A DNA stretch of 60,041 nt from an uncultured Oscillospiraceae bacterium (lineage in GTDB: Bacteria > Bacillota > Clostridia > Oscillospirales > Oscillospiraceae): assembly GCA_910578505.1 (NCBI GenBank), contig CAJTPV010000018.1:1-60041 (forward strand). The letters run 5' to 3'. Below, in pieces: positions 48,893-57,161 of the stretch. The position numbers and the translations under genes are program-made. Numbering within the stretch: the stretch's first letter is position 1; each line of letters begins with the position of its first letter. Below the pieces are notes generated by a model, which searched no databases, was not told where the DNA came from, and saw only the letters and a list, made by a program, of their open reading frames with translations.

Positions 48893-49879
48893 TTATTTCG
48901 CCGCATCCGCCGGGAAGCGGATACCTGCGTACTGCCGTGCCTGGGTAAGGACCCGGCAGACAGCCAGGCTGTTCTCCAGAGCGCCATAACAATGGGCCAG
49001 ATCGCGCGCCGCGATTTTCTGCGCAAAGATACGGAACTCCATCTCCATCCTGTGTCCGGTGGGCGTATGGAATCGCTCCTCTGTGCCGCCGTTGAGGCGC
49101 AGCGTCACCGCGCCGCAGAGATTGGCAGGGGTGTCCTGGAGCAGACAGCCCTTTGTGCCCTGGATGGCATACCTGGCCGGTGCGCCGCAGTCCTTGGCCG
49201 CCAGACTCACTGCCTGAAATCCGGGATATCCCAGCAGCGCCGCGCCGCTGGTGTCCACGCCCCGGTCCATATTGGCGTGGTATTCCACCCGTTCCGGCGG
49301 TCCAAACAGCCCCAGCAGCCAGTGGATGTTATACAGATTCAGATCCATCAGCGCCCCTCCGGCCTGAGCCGGATCAAACACCGGGGCGGTTTCCCCCCGT
49401 TGGAAGGCATCGTACCGGCTGCTGTACTGGCTGAAATTGCAGGTCACCAGCTTTACGGTCCCCACGCGGTGCAGATTCTCCCGCAGCGCGGCGTAGTCCG
49501 GCTGATAGACCGTGGTAATGGCCTCGTACAGAAACAGCTCCTTTTCCCTGGCCAGCGCAGCCAGGGCCTGCGCCTCCCGCAGATTGCTGGCCAGGGGTTT
49601 TTCCACAATGACGCTCCTCCCGGCCTCCAGCGCCTGAGACGCCATGGCGAAGTGCAGCGCGTTGGGGACGCCCAGATAGATTGCGTCCGCCTCCGTCTCC
49701 CGCAGCATGGCGGGATAATCGGTGTACACCGCCGGACAGCCGTACCGCTCCGCCAGGGCGCGGGCCTTGGCCGCGCTGCGGGGCGTGGAGCAGATGGCCG
49801 CCGGTCCCCAGCCCCACGCCCTCAGGCCGGAGAGCGCCTCACAGGCGATCATGCCCGTACCGGCAATTGCTAACTTCAT
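48893..49879 (-). CDS. Gfo/Idh/MocA-family oxidoreductase
   Basis: This is a 328-residue NAD(P)-dependent oxidoreductase. The Rossmann motif LAIAGTGMIACEAL at the N-terminus and VIVEKPLASN (EKP motif, about 90-100) identify the family; substrates are usually sugars or polyols. The start overlaps the stop of the XRE gene by four bases (ATGA), with GGAGG upstream. The acetyltransferase follows after 19 bases. Substrate unknown. Confidence 0.9.
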   Translation of the reverse strand: MKLAIAGTGMIACEALSGLRAWGWGPAAICSTPRSAAKARALAERYGCPAVYTDYPAMLRETEADAIYLGVPNALHFAMASQALEAGRSVIVEKPLASNLREAQALAALAREKELFLYEAITTVYQPDYAALRENLHRVGTVKLVTCNFSQYSSRYDAFQRGETAPVFDPAQAGGALMDLNLYNIHWLLGLFGPPERVEYHANMDRGVDTSGAALLGYPGFQAVSLAAKDCGAPARYAIQGTKGCLLQDTPANLCGAVTLRLNGGTEERFHTPTGHRMEMEFRIFAQKIAARDLAHCYGALENSLAVCRVLTQARQYAGIRFPADAAK

Positions 49880-50223
49880 TCCAGTTCCTCCTTGTATGAT
49901 CGTTCCGGGTCCGCAGGGCGGAGATTGCGCCGGCGCATCACGTCCACCAGGCGGGCCACAGCCTCCGCCTCCGCCTCCGTCAGTCCGCCGGTGTGGATGA
50001 CCGGGTCCTGACGGGTCTGAAACACCAGGGCATCCACGGAAAAATCCAGAATTTCCATCATCTGAAACAGCAGCGGTACAGAGGGCTTCCGGCGGGAGCC
50101 CTCAATATTTTTCAGGTGAATGGGGGTGATGTCCAGCATCTCCGCCAGGGCCTCCTGGGTGATCCCCCTGCGCATGCGCGCACTGCGGATGGCCTGCCCT
50201 AATTCCCGTATGTCCACACTCAT
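49876..50223 (-). CDS. XRE-family transcriptional regulator
   Basis: This is a 115-residue regulator with an N-terminal helix-turn-helix (LGQAIRSARMRRGITQEALAEMLDITPIHLKNIEGSRRKPSVPLLFQMMEIL) and a short C-terminal helical extension. It is first in an operon with the Gfo/Idh oxidoreductase and acetyltransferase and probably controls that operon. GGGAG precedes the ATG. A weak minus-strand promoter (TTGCAA, 16 bases, TAAGAT) lies near 50251-50275. Confidence 0.85.
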   Translation of the reverse strand: MSVDIRELGQAIRSARMRRGITQEALAEMLDITPIHLKNIEGSRRKPSVPLLFQMMEILDFSVDALVFQTRQDPVIHTGGLTEAEAEAVARLVDVMRRRNLRPADPERSYKEELE

Positions 50224-50269
50224 TTTCTCACAGCTCCCTTTGACGTTATCTTACAGACAACACTACCTC

Positions 50270-50298
50270 TTGCAAATTGCCGCAAAGAATACTATAAT
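50270..50298 (+). promoter_or_regulatory. Promoter of the 50333 gene, sharing a palindromic -35 with the divergent gene
   Basis: TTGCAA (50270-50275) and TATAAT (50293-50298) are 17 bases apart. TTGCAA is its own reverse complement and can serve as the -35 of the divergent XRE operon too. Confidence 0.7.
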
Positions 50299-50332
50299 AT
50301 ATTCTTATAGATAACCAAAGGAGAGACAGATT

Positions 50333-50905
50333 ATGCAGATACTGATATTGTGCGTCCTATTGACCGTGATGGTGGCGGGAGCCTGGCTGTCGGGGAGAGG
50401 GCCGGCGCCGGAGGAGCCGGCGGCGCGGAGCATGGGGGAGCTGCTGGCCGAGGCGGAGACGGCGGAGCACATCAGCCGGGCCGTGGACGCGCTGCGGGCC
50501 GTGATGGAGCACCCGGAGCTGGGCGGTCCGGGGGTCCTGACCGTGCAGTTCCCGGCCTGGGGACAGCCGGAGGTGCTGGCGCAGTACCCGAATATCCGGG
50601 AGACGCTGTACCGCCGCATTGTCCGGGGGGAGCTGGAGCGGGAGGAGCTGCGGCGGCTGGGCGTCCCGGAGGCGCTTTTGACCGGGCGGACGGAGTTTTC
50701 CACAGAGAGCGGGGGAATGGTGCTGCTGCTGGTGGAGACCGGGGGGCTGACGCCGGCGCTGGAGCAGCTGCTGGCGGACCACCGGGGCCGGGCCGGCGTA
50801 CTGCGGGCGCTGGCAAAGGACCTGGGGGAGCGGTATCCTGACCTGACGGTCCGGGTCGTGGGCAGCGACCTCCTGCTGACGGCCCGGCCCAACCGCCAGG
50901 CCTGA
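50333..50905 (+). CDS. Predicted membrane-anchored protein, unknown function
   Basis: This is a 190-residue protein. An N-terminal hydrophobic segment (ILILCVLLTVMVAGAWLSG) is a signal anchor, and the rest is a charged, GC-rich-encoded soluble domain with no recognised motif (VLTVQFPAWGQPEVLAQYPNIRETLYRRIVRGELEREELRRLG). AGGAGAGA precedes the ATG. It has a strong promoter and is followed by another promoter for the SNF transporter. The frame is unbroken and codon use is like the neighbours, so it looks real. Confidence 0.7.
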   Translation: MQILILCVLLTVMVAGAWLSGRGPAPEEPAARSMGELLAEAETAEHISRAVDALRAVMEHPELGGPGVLTVQFPAWGQPEVLAQYPNIRETLYRRIVRGELEREELRRLGVPEALLTGRTEFSTESGGMVLLLVETGGLTPALEQLLADHRGRAGVLRALAKDLGERYPDLTVRVVGSDLLLTARPNRQA

Positions 50906-50927
50906 TGTCCCCGCGGATTTTTACCCC

Positions 50928-50956
50928 TTGGCAAAAAGGAGCGAGTGTGATATAGT
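50928..50956 (+). promoter_or_regulatory. Promoter of the SNF transporter gene
   Basis: TTGGCA (50928-50933) and TATAGT (50951-50956) are 17 bases apart. Confidence 0.7.
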
Positions 50957-50993
50957 GGAGTGACTTTGTAAGAAAAGGAGCTTTTCATTTTCT

Positions 50994-52376
50994 ATGGACA
51001 AAAGAGAGACATTTTCCTCCCGCCTGGGCTTTCTGCTCATCTCGGCGGGATGCGCCATTGGCCTGGGCAACGTCTGGCGCTTCCCCTACATCACCGGAAA
51101 GTACGGCGGCGCGGCCTTTGTGCTGCTGTACCTGCTGTTTCTGGTGATCCTGGGGCTGCCGGTGATGGTCATGGAGCTGGCGGTGGGCCGGGCCAGCCGG
51201 CAGAGCATCGCCCGGTCCTTCCAGAAGCTGGAGCCGCCGGGCAGCAAGTGGCACTGGTACAGCTTTGTGGGCTTTGCGGGCAACTATCTGCTGATGATGT
51301 TCTATACCGTCATCGCCGGGTGGCTGCTGTACTACTTTGTGAAAATGCTGCGGGGGGACTTCACGGGTCTGGACGCGGAGGGCGTGGCCAGGCAGTTCGG
51401 CAGCCTGATGGGCCAGACGGGGACCATGACCCTCTACATGGCCGTCGTGGTGTGCATCGGCATGTTCGTCTGCCTCCAGGGCCTGCGCAACGGCGTGGAG
51501 CGGGTGAACAAGATCATGATGCTGTGCCTGCTGGCGCTGATGGCGGTGCTGGCGGTGAACTCCGTGCTGCTGGAGGGGGCGGGGGACGGCCTCCGGTTCT
51601 ATCTCCAGCCCAATTTCCACAACCTGGTCTATGACGGGGAGGGCAAGTTCATTCTGGGCGAGGCGGTGTTTGCCGCCATGGGGCAGGCGTTCTTCACCCT
51701 GTCTCTGGGCATCGGGGCCATTGCCATTTTCGGCAGCTACACCGGCCGGGAGCACCGCCTGACCGGGGAGGCGGTGCGCATCGGCGTACTGGACACCTGC
51801 GTGGCCTTTACGGCGGGACTGATCATCTTCCCCGCCTGCTCCGCCTTCGGCGTATCCACCGGGGAGGGGCCGGCGCTGGTCTTCGTCACGCTGCCCAATA
51901 TCTTCAACCACATGGCGCTGGGCCGGCTGTGGGGCGGCCTGTTTTTCCTGTTCCTGTCCTTCGCCGCCCTGTCCACGGTCATCGCCGTGTTTGAGAACAT
52001 CATCGCCTTCACCATGGACCGGTGGGGCCTGTCCCGGCGGCGGGCGGTGCTGGTCAACTTTGTGGGCGTGCTGCTGCTGTCCATGCCCTGCGTGCTGGGG
52101 TGCGGCGTGTGGTCCGGCTTTACGGTGCTGGGGATGGATGTGTCCGGGCTGGAGGACTTCCTGGTGTCCCAGAACATTCTGCCCCTGGGCTCCCTGCTCT
52201 ACGTGCTCTTCTGCACCAGCCGGCGGGGCTGGGGCTGGGATCGGTTCCTGGCCGAGGCCAACGAGGGGGAGGGTATGCGCTTTCCGGCGGGCGTGCGGGG
52301 ATATGTCACCTATGTCCTGCCCTTGATTGTGCTGTTCATCTTCATCATGGGATACTGGAACCAGTTCGGCGGCTGA
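50994..52376 (+). CDS. Neurotransmitter:sodium symporter (SNF family)
   Basis: This is a 460-residue sodium-coupled transporter of the LeuT/SNF type with about eleven or twelve helices. The sodium/substrate motif GFLLISAGCAIGLGNVWRFPYITGKYGGAAFVLLYLLFL in helix 1-2 is diagnostic. Bacterial members mostly carry amino acids or tryptophan; the exact substrate is unknown. The start follows AAGGAG by about 13 bases, a longer than usual gap. The stop lies three bases before repeat copy 4. Confidence 0.9.
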   Translation: MDKRETFSSRLGFLLISAGCAIGLGNVWRFPYITGKYGGAAFVLLYLLFLVILGLPVMVMELAVGRASRQSIARSFQKLEPPGSKWHWYSFVGFAGNYLLMMFYTVIAGWLLYYFVKMLRGDFTGLDAEGVARQFGSLMGQTGTMTLYMAVVVCIGMFVCLQGLRNGVERVNKIMMLCLLALMAVLAVNSVLLEGAGDGLRFYLQPNFHNLVYDGEGKFILGEAVFAAMGQAFFTLSLGIGAIAIFGSYTGREHRLTGEAVRIGVLDTCVAFTAGLIIFPACSAFGVSTGEGPALVFVTLPNIFNHMALGRLWGGLFFLFLSFAALSTVIAVFENIIAFTMDRWGLSRRRAVLVNFVGVLLLSMPCVLGCGVWSGFTVLGMDVSGLEDFLVSQNILPLGSLLYVLFCTSRRGWGWDRFLAEANEGEGMRFPAGVRGYVTYVLPLIVLFIFIMGYWNQFGG

Positions 52377-52378
52377 TT

Positions 52379-52565
52379 TATACTTGCGACCAATAAAATT
52401 ACCCTGGGACATGGAGGAACCCCTCCACCGCAAGCGGTCCCCCTCCCCTTTCAGGGGAGGCTTTCCAAAGGAGCAGGGGAAAAGGCTCCCCTGAAAGGGG
52501 AGCTGGCACGCGAAGCGTGACTGAGGGGTCTCCGCATTCTGGCACATTTTTCCCCCGCGAGTATA
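52379..52565 (-). repeat. MITE-like multi-hairpin repeat, copy 4 (complete)
   Basis: A complete 187-base copy, from TATACTTGCGACCAATAAAA to CCCCCGCGAGTATA. It has the same internal palindromes as copy 2 in the opposite orientation. It begins right after the SNF transporter stop and would form the 3' end of that transcript. Confidence 0.9.
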
Positions 52566-52578
52566 GAAAAAAACGCTG

Positions 52579-52616
52579 AAATGCACACCTTGACGGCAAA
52601 AGCAAGGTGTGCATTT
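52579..52616. terminator. Bidirectional terminator
   Basis: A perfect AAATGCACACCTTG / CAAGGTGTGCATTT stem, with T runs on both sides, separates the SNF gene/repeat and the convergent MFS gene. Confidence 0.8.
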
Positions 52617-52647
52617 TCTGCGTACCGGCTGTGCATATGCAGATCCG

Positions 52648-53823
52648 TCATCGTGCCGCTCGAACTCCTCTCCCGCTGTATTTCAGCAGCGTTTCGTGCA
52701 TGAGGATCATCAGGAGCAAAATCACCAGCAGATAGACGGGAAACAGGGATACTGTGATATGATTGGCAATCAGGCCGAACAGGGGCGGCATCGAACAGGT
52801 CCCCGCATAGGCGCTGGCCATCTGGACGCCAATGATCGCTTGGGACCTATCCGCGCCGAAGTGGTCAGGCGTGGCATGAATGATGCAGGGATAAATGGGC
52901 GCGCAGCCCAGGCCGATCAGGACCAATCCCGCAAGGGCGGCGTATTTCCCCAGAGGCAGCAGAACGGCGGCGATTCCGGCAGCGATGATCCCCTGCCCCA
53001 GCCGGACCATCTGTCTATCGTTCAGCCTCATGGTCAAAAAGCCGCTCAGCGCCCGGCCAACTGTGATACCGATAAAGAACAGGCTGGCAAAGCTGGCCGC
53101 CGTTTCCGCCGGAACATCCTTTTGCAGAACCAGATAGCTGCTGGCCCACAGGCCCGTGGTCTGCTCCAAGGCGCAGTAGCAGAAGAACGTCACCATAACT
53201 GCTTTCGCTCCGGGAATACGGAGGATTTGACCCAGGGACAGCGCCGGGCCCGCTTCCGTCTCTGTTTCATCATGTGTTGAGGTTTTCCAGAGCGGGAGAC
53301 TCAGGAACAAGACTGCAGTCAACGCAATTTGCAGCAGGGCGATATAGCGATAGCCCATGTTCCAACCGCTTCCGCCCGTGAGGGCATAGCCCATGATGTA
53401 CGGCCCCAGAGAGGCCCCGACGCCCCACATACAATGGAGCCAACTCATGTGACGGCTGGCAAAGTGGAGCGCCACATAGTTGTTGAGCGCCGCGTCCACG
53501 CTGCCGGCCCCCAGGCCGTAGGGAACCGCCCACAGGCATAACAGCCAAAAGGAGCGGCTGACGGAAAAGCCGAAAATCGCCGCCGCCGTCATGCCCACGC
53601 TGATGGCCGTTACTTTCCCGGCTCCCAGTTTGCGGGTAAGCCGGTCGCTCTGCAGGCTGGAGATGATCGTCCCCACCGCGATAATCATGGAGATGACCCC
53701 CGCATAGGAGACGGGAACGTCAAATGCACCGTACATGGACGGCCAAGCGGCCCCCAGCAGGGCGTCAGGCAGACCCAGGCTGATGAAAGAGATATAAATG
53801 ACTGCCAGAAGTAAGTGAAGCAT
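52648..53823 (-). CDS. MFS transporter
   Basis: This is a 391-residue major facilitator with about twelve helices. The N-terminal FISLGLPDALLGAAWPSMYGAFDVPVSYAGVIS and the loop SDRLTRKLGAGKV between helices 2 and 3 are typical of sugar-type (FucP/YbjJ-like) MFS proteins. AAGGAGGG precedes the ATG. It is divergent from an AraC regulator that may control it. The promoter has a poor -35 (TAACAC) before TATTAT, consistent with activator dependence. Substrate unknown. Confidence 0.87.
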   Translation of the reverse strand: MLHLLLAVIYISFISLGLPDALLGAAWPSMYGAFDVPVSYAGVISMIIAVGTIISSLQSDRLTRKLGAGKVTAISVGMTAAAIFGFSVSRSFWLLCLWAVPYGLGAGSVDAALNNYVALHFASRHMSWLHCMWGVGASLGPYIMGYALTGGSGWNMGYRYIALLQIALTAVLFLSLPLWKTSTHDETETEAGPALSLGQILRIPGAKAVMVTFFCYCALEQTTGLWASSYLVLQKDVPAETAASFASLFFIGITVGRALSGFLTMRLNDRQMVRLGQGIIAAGIAAVLLPLGKYAALAGLVLIGLGCAPIYPCIIHATPDHFGADRSQAIIGVQMASAYAGTCSMPPLFGLIANHITVSLFPVYLLVILLLMILMHETLLKYSGRGVRAAR

Positions 53824-53930
53824 CTTGCATCCCTCCTTGGTTTCTGCTATGATAATACCACTGGACCGGCGAATGTGTTAGAAGGAAATCCACAAGTTGA
53901 TGCAACAAAATCGCCAGGAGGTAAACGGCT

Positions 53931-54830
53931 ATGGCTCTGAGCGTATGCGGGCCGGTTTCCACCGACCGGCAGGGGCGGGAACTGATCGAACATGGTACGC
54001 CGCTGTTCCCCGCTGCCTGCTATCATGACAACATCAGTGAAGCGCCAGTGCCGTGGCACTGGCATGATGAATTGGAGGTTCTGGTGATCGAAACCGGGAC
54101 CGCCCGTGTCTCTGTCAACGGAACCGATTACATCGTACGGCAGGGAGAAGGTTTCTTTATCAACGCCGGAGCCCTGCACGGGGTGTGGAGCGGGGGAACG
54201 GAAAGCTGTTGTTTGCACTCTGTTGTATTCCATCCCCGGCTGGTGGGCGGAAGCGTGGACAGCATCCTCTGGCAGAAGTATCTGGAGCCTCTGTGCTCTG
54301 ATCCATGCCGTCCCTGCGTCCATTTTGTCAATGCGCGGGAATGGGAAGCAGCGGCGACAAGGGCAATCCAAGCAGCCTGGCAATCCTGTGTATCCGAAGC
54401 GGATGGCTTTGAGTTTGCGGTGCGGGAACAGCTTTCCCGAATCATTTTTCTATTGGCGAAGAATTGCCCCACAGCAGAAAAAAGGCCCTCAGAGAAAACT
54501 CTGCGGGATGGGGAGAGGATCAAACGCATGCTCCAATATATCCAGGAACACTATGGCGGAGAGCTGACGCTTGCCAGTATTGCGGAGAGCGCAGCTGTCA
54601 GTGAGAGCGAGTGCCTGCGGTGTTTTCGCAGTATGACCGGCAGTACGCCGATCCAGTATGTCAAGCAGGTGCGTATCCAGAAAGCGGCGGAGCTGCTGAT
54701 GTCTGCCGACCGGAAAATTTCGGACATTGGAGCGGAGTGCGGCTTTCAGGAGATGAGCTATTTCGCTAAAACATTCCGGGAGTTGAAGGGATGTACGCCC
54801 GGTGAATTTAGAAAACACGGTACAAAGTAA
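53931..54830 (+). CDS. AraC-family transcriptional regulator with cupin domain
   Basis: This is a 299-residue regulator. The N-terminal cupin (PWHWHDELEVLVIETGTARVSVNGTDYIVRQGEGFFINAGALHGV) has metal- or ligand-binding His residues, and the C-terminal double helix-turn-helix is clear (LTLASIAESAAVSESECLRCFRSMTGSTPIQYVKQVRIQKAAELL and ISDIGAECGFQEMSYFAKTFRELKGCTPGEFRK). AGGAGGTAA precedes the ATG. It is divergent from the MFS gene, so a regulator-transporter pair is likely. Confidence 0.9.
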   Translation: MALSVCGPVSTDRQGRELIEHGTPLFPAACYHDNISEAPVPWHWHDELEVLVIETGTARVSVNGTDYIVRQGEGFFINAGALHGVWSGGTESCCLHSVVFHPRLVGGSVDSILWQKYLEPLCSDPCRPCVHFVNAREWEAAATRAIQAAWQSCVSEADGFEFAVREQLSRIIFLLAKNCPTAEKRPSEKTLRDGERIKRMLQYIQEHYGGELTLASIAESAAVSESECLRCFRSMTGSTPIQYVKQVRIQKAAELLMSADRKISDIGAECGFQEMSYFAKTFRELKGCTPGEFRKHGTK

Positions 54831-54871
54831 CCCACGAAAATCACCCGACCACCGGAGAGGGAGGCGGCGTC

Positions 54872-56119
54872 ATGGCCTACAGCGAGCTGATCAAAAACTT
54901 TGCGCGCATCCGGGACTATATGCGTGAATTCTACGTCTACGGCTTCAAAAGCCGGGAGGAGTACGACGCAAAAAGCGCCCGCAGCTACGACAACGAGCGC
55001 CGCCGGATCGAGAGCTGGCTGGGCAGCTATATGTCCTTTCGCCAGGACGGCAGCGGAAAAAATGTCTTCCTGTCTGTGGACAGCAGGGAGATTCCCCGCA
55101 ACCCGCTGTACAAGGCGTTCAAGGCCAAGAGCTTTACAAACAGAGATATTACCCTGCATTTCTACATTCTGGATATCCTGGCGGACGCAGGCGCGCTGAC
55201 CGCCGGGGAGATTGTCGATGGGATTGCGGAGCGCTACCTCTCCCGCTTTGAGAACGCCTTCCCGCCGGAGGAATCCACCGTCCGCAAAAAGCTGAAGGAA
55301 TACGTGGCTCTGGGCATGCTGTCTGCGCAAAAGCAGGGGCGGGAGGTCCTCTACCGGCGGACCGGCCAGGAGCCCGTTGATTTGGACTCCTGGGCGGAGG
55401 CCCTGGCCTTCTATTCAGAGGAAAATCCCGTCGGCGTCATCGGCTCCTTTCTGATGGACAAGCTGGCGAAAACCTCTGACGCCTTCCGGTTCAAGCACCA
55501 CTACATCCTCTTTGCCCTGGACAGCGACATCCTCAGCCAGCTTCTGCAGGCAATCGACCAGCGGAGGACTGCGGCGCTGACGGTCAGGAGCCTGCGGGGC
55601 GGCGCGGATTTCCAGGAGACCGTCTGCCCGCTGAAGGTCTACCGCAGCACCCAGACCGGGCGGCAATACCTCCTCTACTACCAGTACACAGGCCGGCGCA
55701 TGGCCTTCTGCCGGATCGACGCCATTAAAAAGATTGGCCTGGGCGGCGTCGAGCCGGACTATGCGGCATATCTGGAATCCTGTGACAGCTTTGCGCGTCA
55801 CCTGTGGGGCGTGTCCATCGGGTCGGGCCGCCGGCTGGAGCACCTGGAGATGACGGTCAGCATTGGCCGCGGGGAGGCGTACATCGTCCGGCGGCTGGAG
55901 CGGGAGAAACGGTGCGGGACAGTAGAGCGGCTGGACGAGCATACCTGCAGATTTACCGCCGACGTCTATGACGCCGCCGAAATGCTGCCGTGGCTGCGCA
56001 CCTTCATTGGCCGGATCGTGGATCTGCAGTGCAGCAATCTCTACGTGACGGACACCTTTTGGGCGGATTTGGAGCGCATGAGCGCCCTGTATGGCGGTGA
56101 CGGCAATGCTGTTCAGTGA
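54872..56119 (+). CDS. WYL-domain regulator, first of a tandem pair
   Basis: This is a 415-residue protein of the WYL-regulator superfamily. The N-terminal part has a winged-helix-like DNA-binding region (LHFYILDILADAGALTAGEIVDGIAERYLS), then a WYL-like domain with RQYLLYYQYTGRRMAFCRIDAIKKI and a C-terminal WCX-type extension (MTVSIGRGEAYIVRRLERE). The gene starts 42 bases after the AraC stop with GGAGAGGG upstream, and overlaps the second WYL gene by 14 bases. No Cas genes are nearby. Ligand and targets are unknown. Confidence 0.75.
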   Translation: MAYSELIKNFARIRDYMREFYVYGFKSREEYDAKSARSYDNERRRIESWLGSYMSFRQDGSGKNVFLSVDSREIPRNPLYKAFKAKSFTNRDITLHFYILDILADAGALTAGEIVDGIAERYLSRFENAFPPEESTVRKKLKEYVALGMLSAQKQGREVLYRRTGQEPVDLDSWAEALAFYSEENPVGVIGSFLMDKLAKTSDAFRFKHHYILFALDSDILSQLLQAIDQRRTAALTVRSLRGGADFQETVCPLKVYRSTQTGRQYLLYYQYTGRRMAFCRIDAIKKIGLGGVEPDYAAYLESCDSFARHLWGVSIGSGRRLEHLEMTVSIGRGEAYIVRRLEREKRCGTVERLDEHTCRFTADVYDAAEMLPWLRTFIGRIVDLQCSNLYVTDTFWADLERMSALYGGDGNAVQ

Positions 56120-57017
56120 GATTTACGGGAGCTATTTCCAGGTCGTCGCCGCCATCCTGACGGAGGCGGCCGCCGGGGGCCTGACGGACAGGCGGCTGAC
56201 GGAGCTGGTGCGGGAAAAGGCCTTTGCGGAGAGCACGCTGGCCATCCCGGCGGCTCTGCGGGACGGCAGCTGGCCCCTGCTGGACCGGGATCTGAAACCG
56301 GTCCTGGCCCACACCCCCACCATGCCGCTGACCACGCTGCAAAAGCGCTGGCTGAAGGCGCTGCTGCTGGACCGGCGCATCGCGCTGTTCGCGCCTGACG
56401 CCGCCGGGCTGGAGGATGTGGAACCGCTGTACAGGCCGGAAACCTTTGTCCTCTTCGACCAGTACGCCGACGGGGACCCCTATGAGGAGGAGACGTATAT
56501 CGCGTGCTTCCAGATGATCCTGCAGGCCATCCGGGAAAAGCGGATGCTGCGGGTCCGCTTCCATGACCACACCGGCAGGCGGCACGCCGTCGTCTGCACC
56601 CCCTACCGGCTGGAATATTCGGAAAAGGACGACAAATTCCGCCTGTTAGCTGTCGGGAACCGCAGGCGGCATGTTGTCAATCTCTCCCGCATCCACGCCT
56701 GTGAGCTGCTGGAGGCCGCCCCCGACAGATTCTGTCCGACCCCCAAACACATGCAGGAGCTGGAGCTGCTGCTCCACGATGAGCGCAACGGTCTGGAGCG
56801 GGTGCTGCTGCACTTCTCCCATTTTGAGAAGGAGACGCGCCGGCTGGACCAGCGCCTCTATCAGATCAGGCTCCGCTATGACCGGGCCGATGAAACCGAG
56901 CTGCTCATCCGCATCCTCTCCTTTGGTCCGGTCCTGGAGGTCTGTTCGCCGCCGGCGTTTGTGGACCTGGTCCGGCAGCGAATTGCCCGGCAGCGGGGAA
57001 AATTTTACCAAAGGTGA
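56106..57017 (+). CDS. WYL-domain regulator, second of a tandem pair
   Basis: This is a 303-residue protein with a central WYL domain (MLRVRFHDHTGRRHAVVCTPYRLEYSEKDDKFRLLAVG) and a C-terminal WCX-like region (YQIRLRYDRADETELLIRILSFGPVLEVCSP). The N-terminal helix-turn-helix is degenerate. I start at MLFSEIYG, after GGTGA; an in-frame ATG 15 bases upstream is possible. It is translationally coupled to the first WYL gene, as in PafB-PafC type pairs that act as a complex. Confidence 0.75.
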   Translation: MLFSEIYGSYFQVVAAILTEAAAGGLTDRRLTELVREKAFAESTLAIPAALRDGSWPLLDRDLKPVLAHTPTMPLTTLQKRWLKALLLDRRIALFAPDAAGLEDVEPLYRPETFVLFDQYADGDPYEEETYIACFQMILQAIREKRMLRVRFHDHTGRRHAVVCTPYRLEYSEKDDKFRLLAVGNRRRHVVNLSRIHACELLEAAPDRFCPTPKHMQELELLLHDERNGLERVLLHFSHFEKETRRLDQRLYQIRLRYDRADETELLIRILSFGPVLEVCSPPAFVDLVRQRIARQRGKFYQR

Positions 57018-57161
57018 TGCAGAAAGTTTGTCAGGTTGTACAAAAATTTTTTTGATTTGTGACCGGCTCTTTTCTTTTTCCCGCTTTTCGTGTACAATAC
57101 AGATGCACGTTTTAGGAGACGGTTTCGTTCCCCGCAAAAAAACTATTCAGGAGGAGAAATT

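Noticed and set aside
57018..57161. Purine riboswitch before the NCS2 permease
   Set aside because: The conserved loop and junction bases of the guanine/adenine aptamer are not present.
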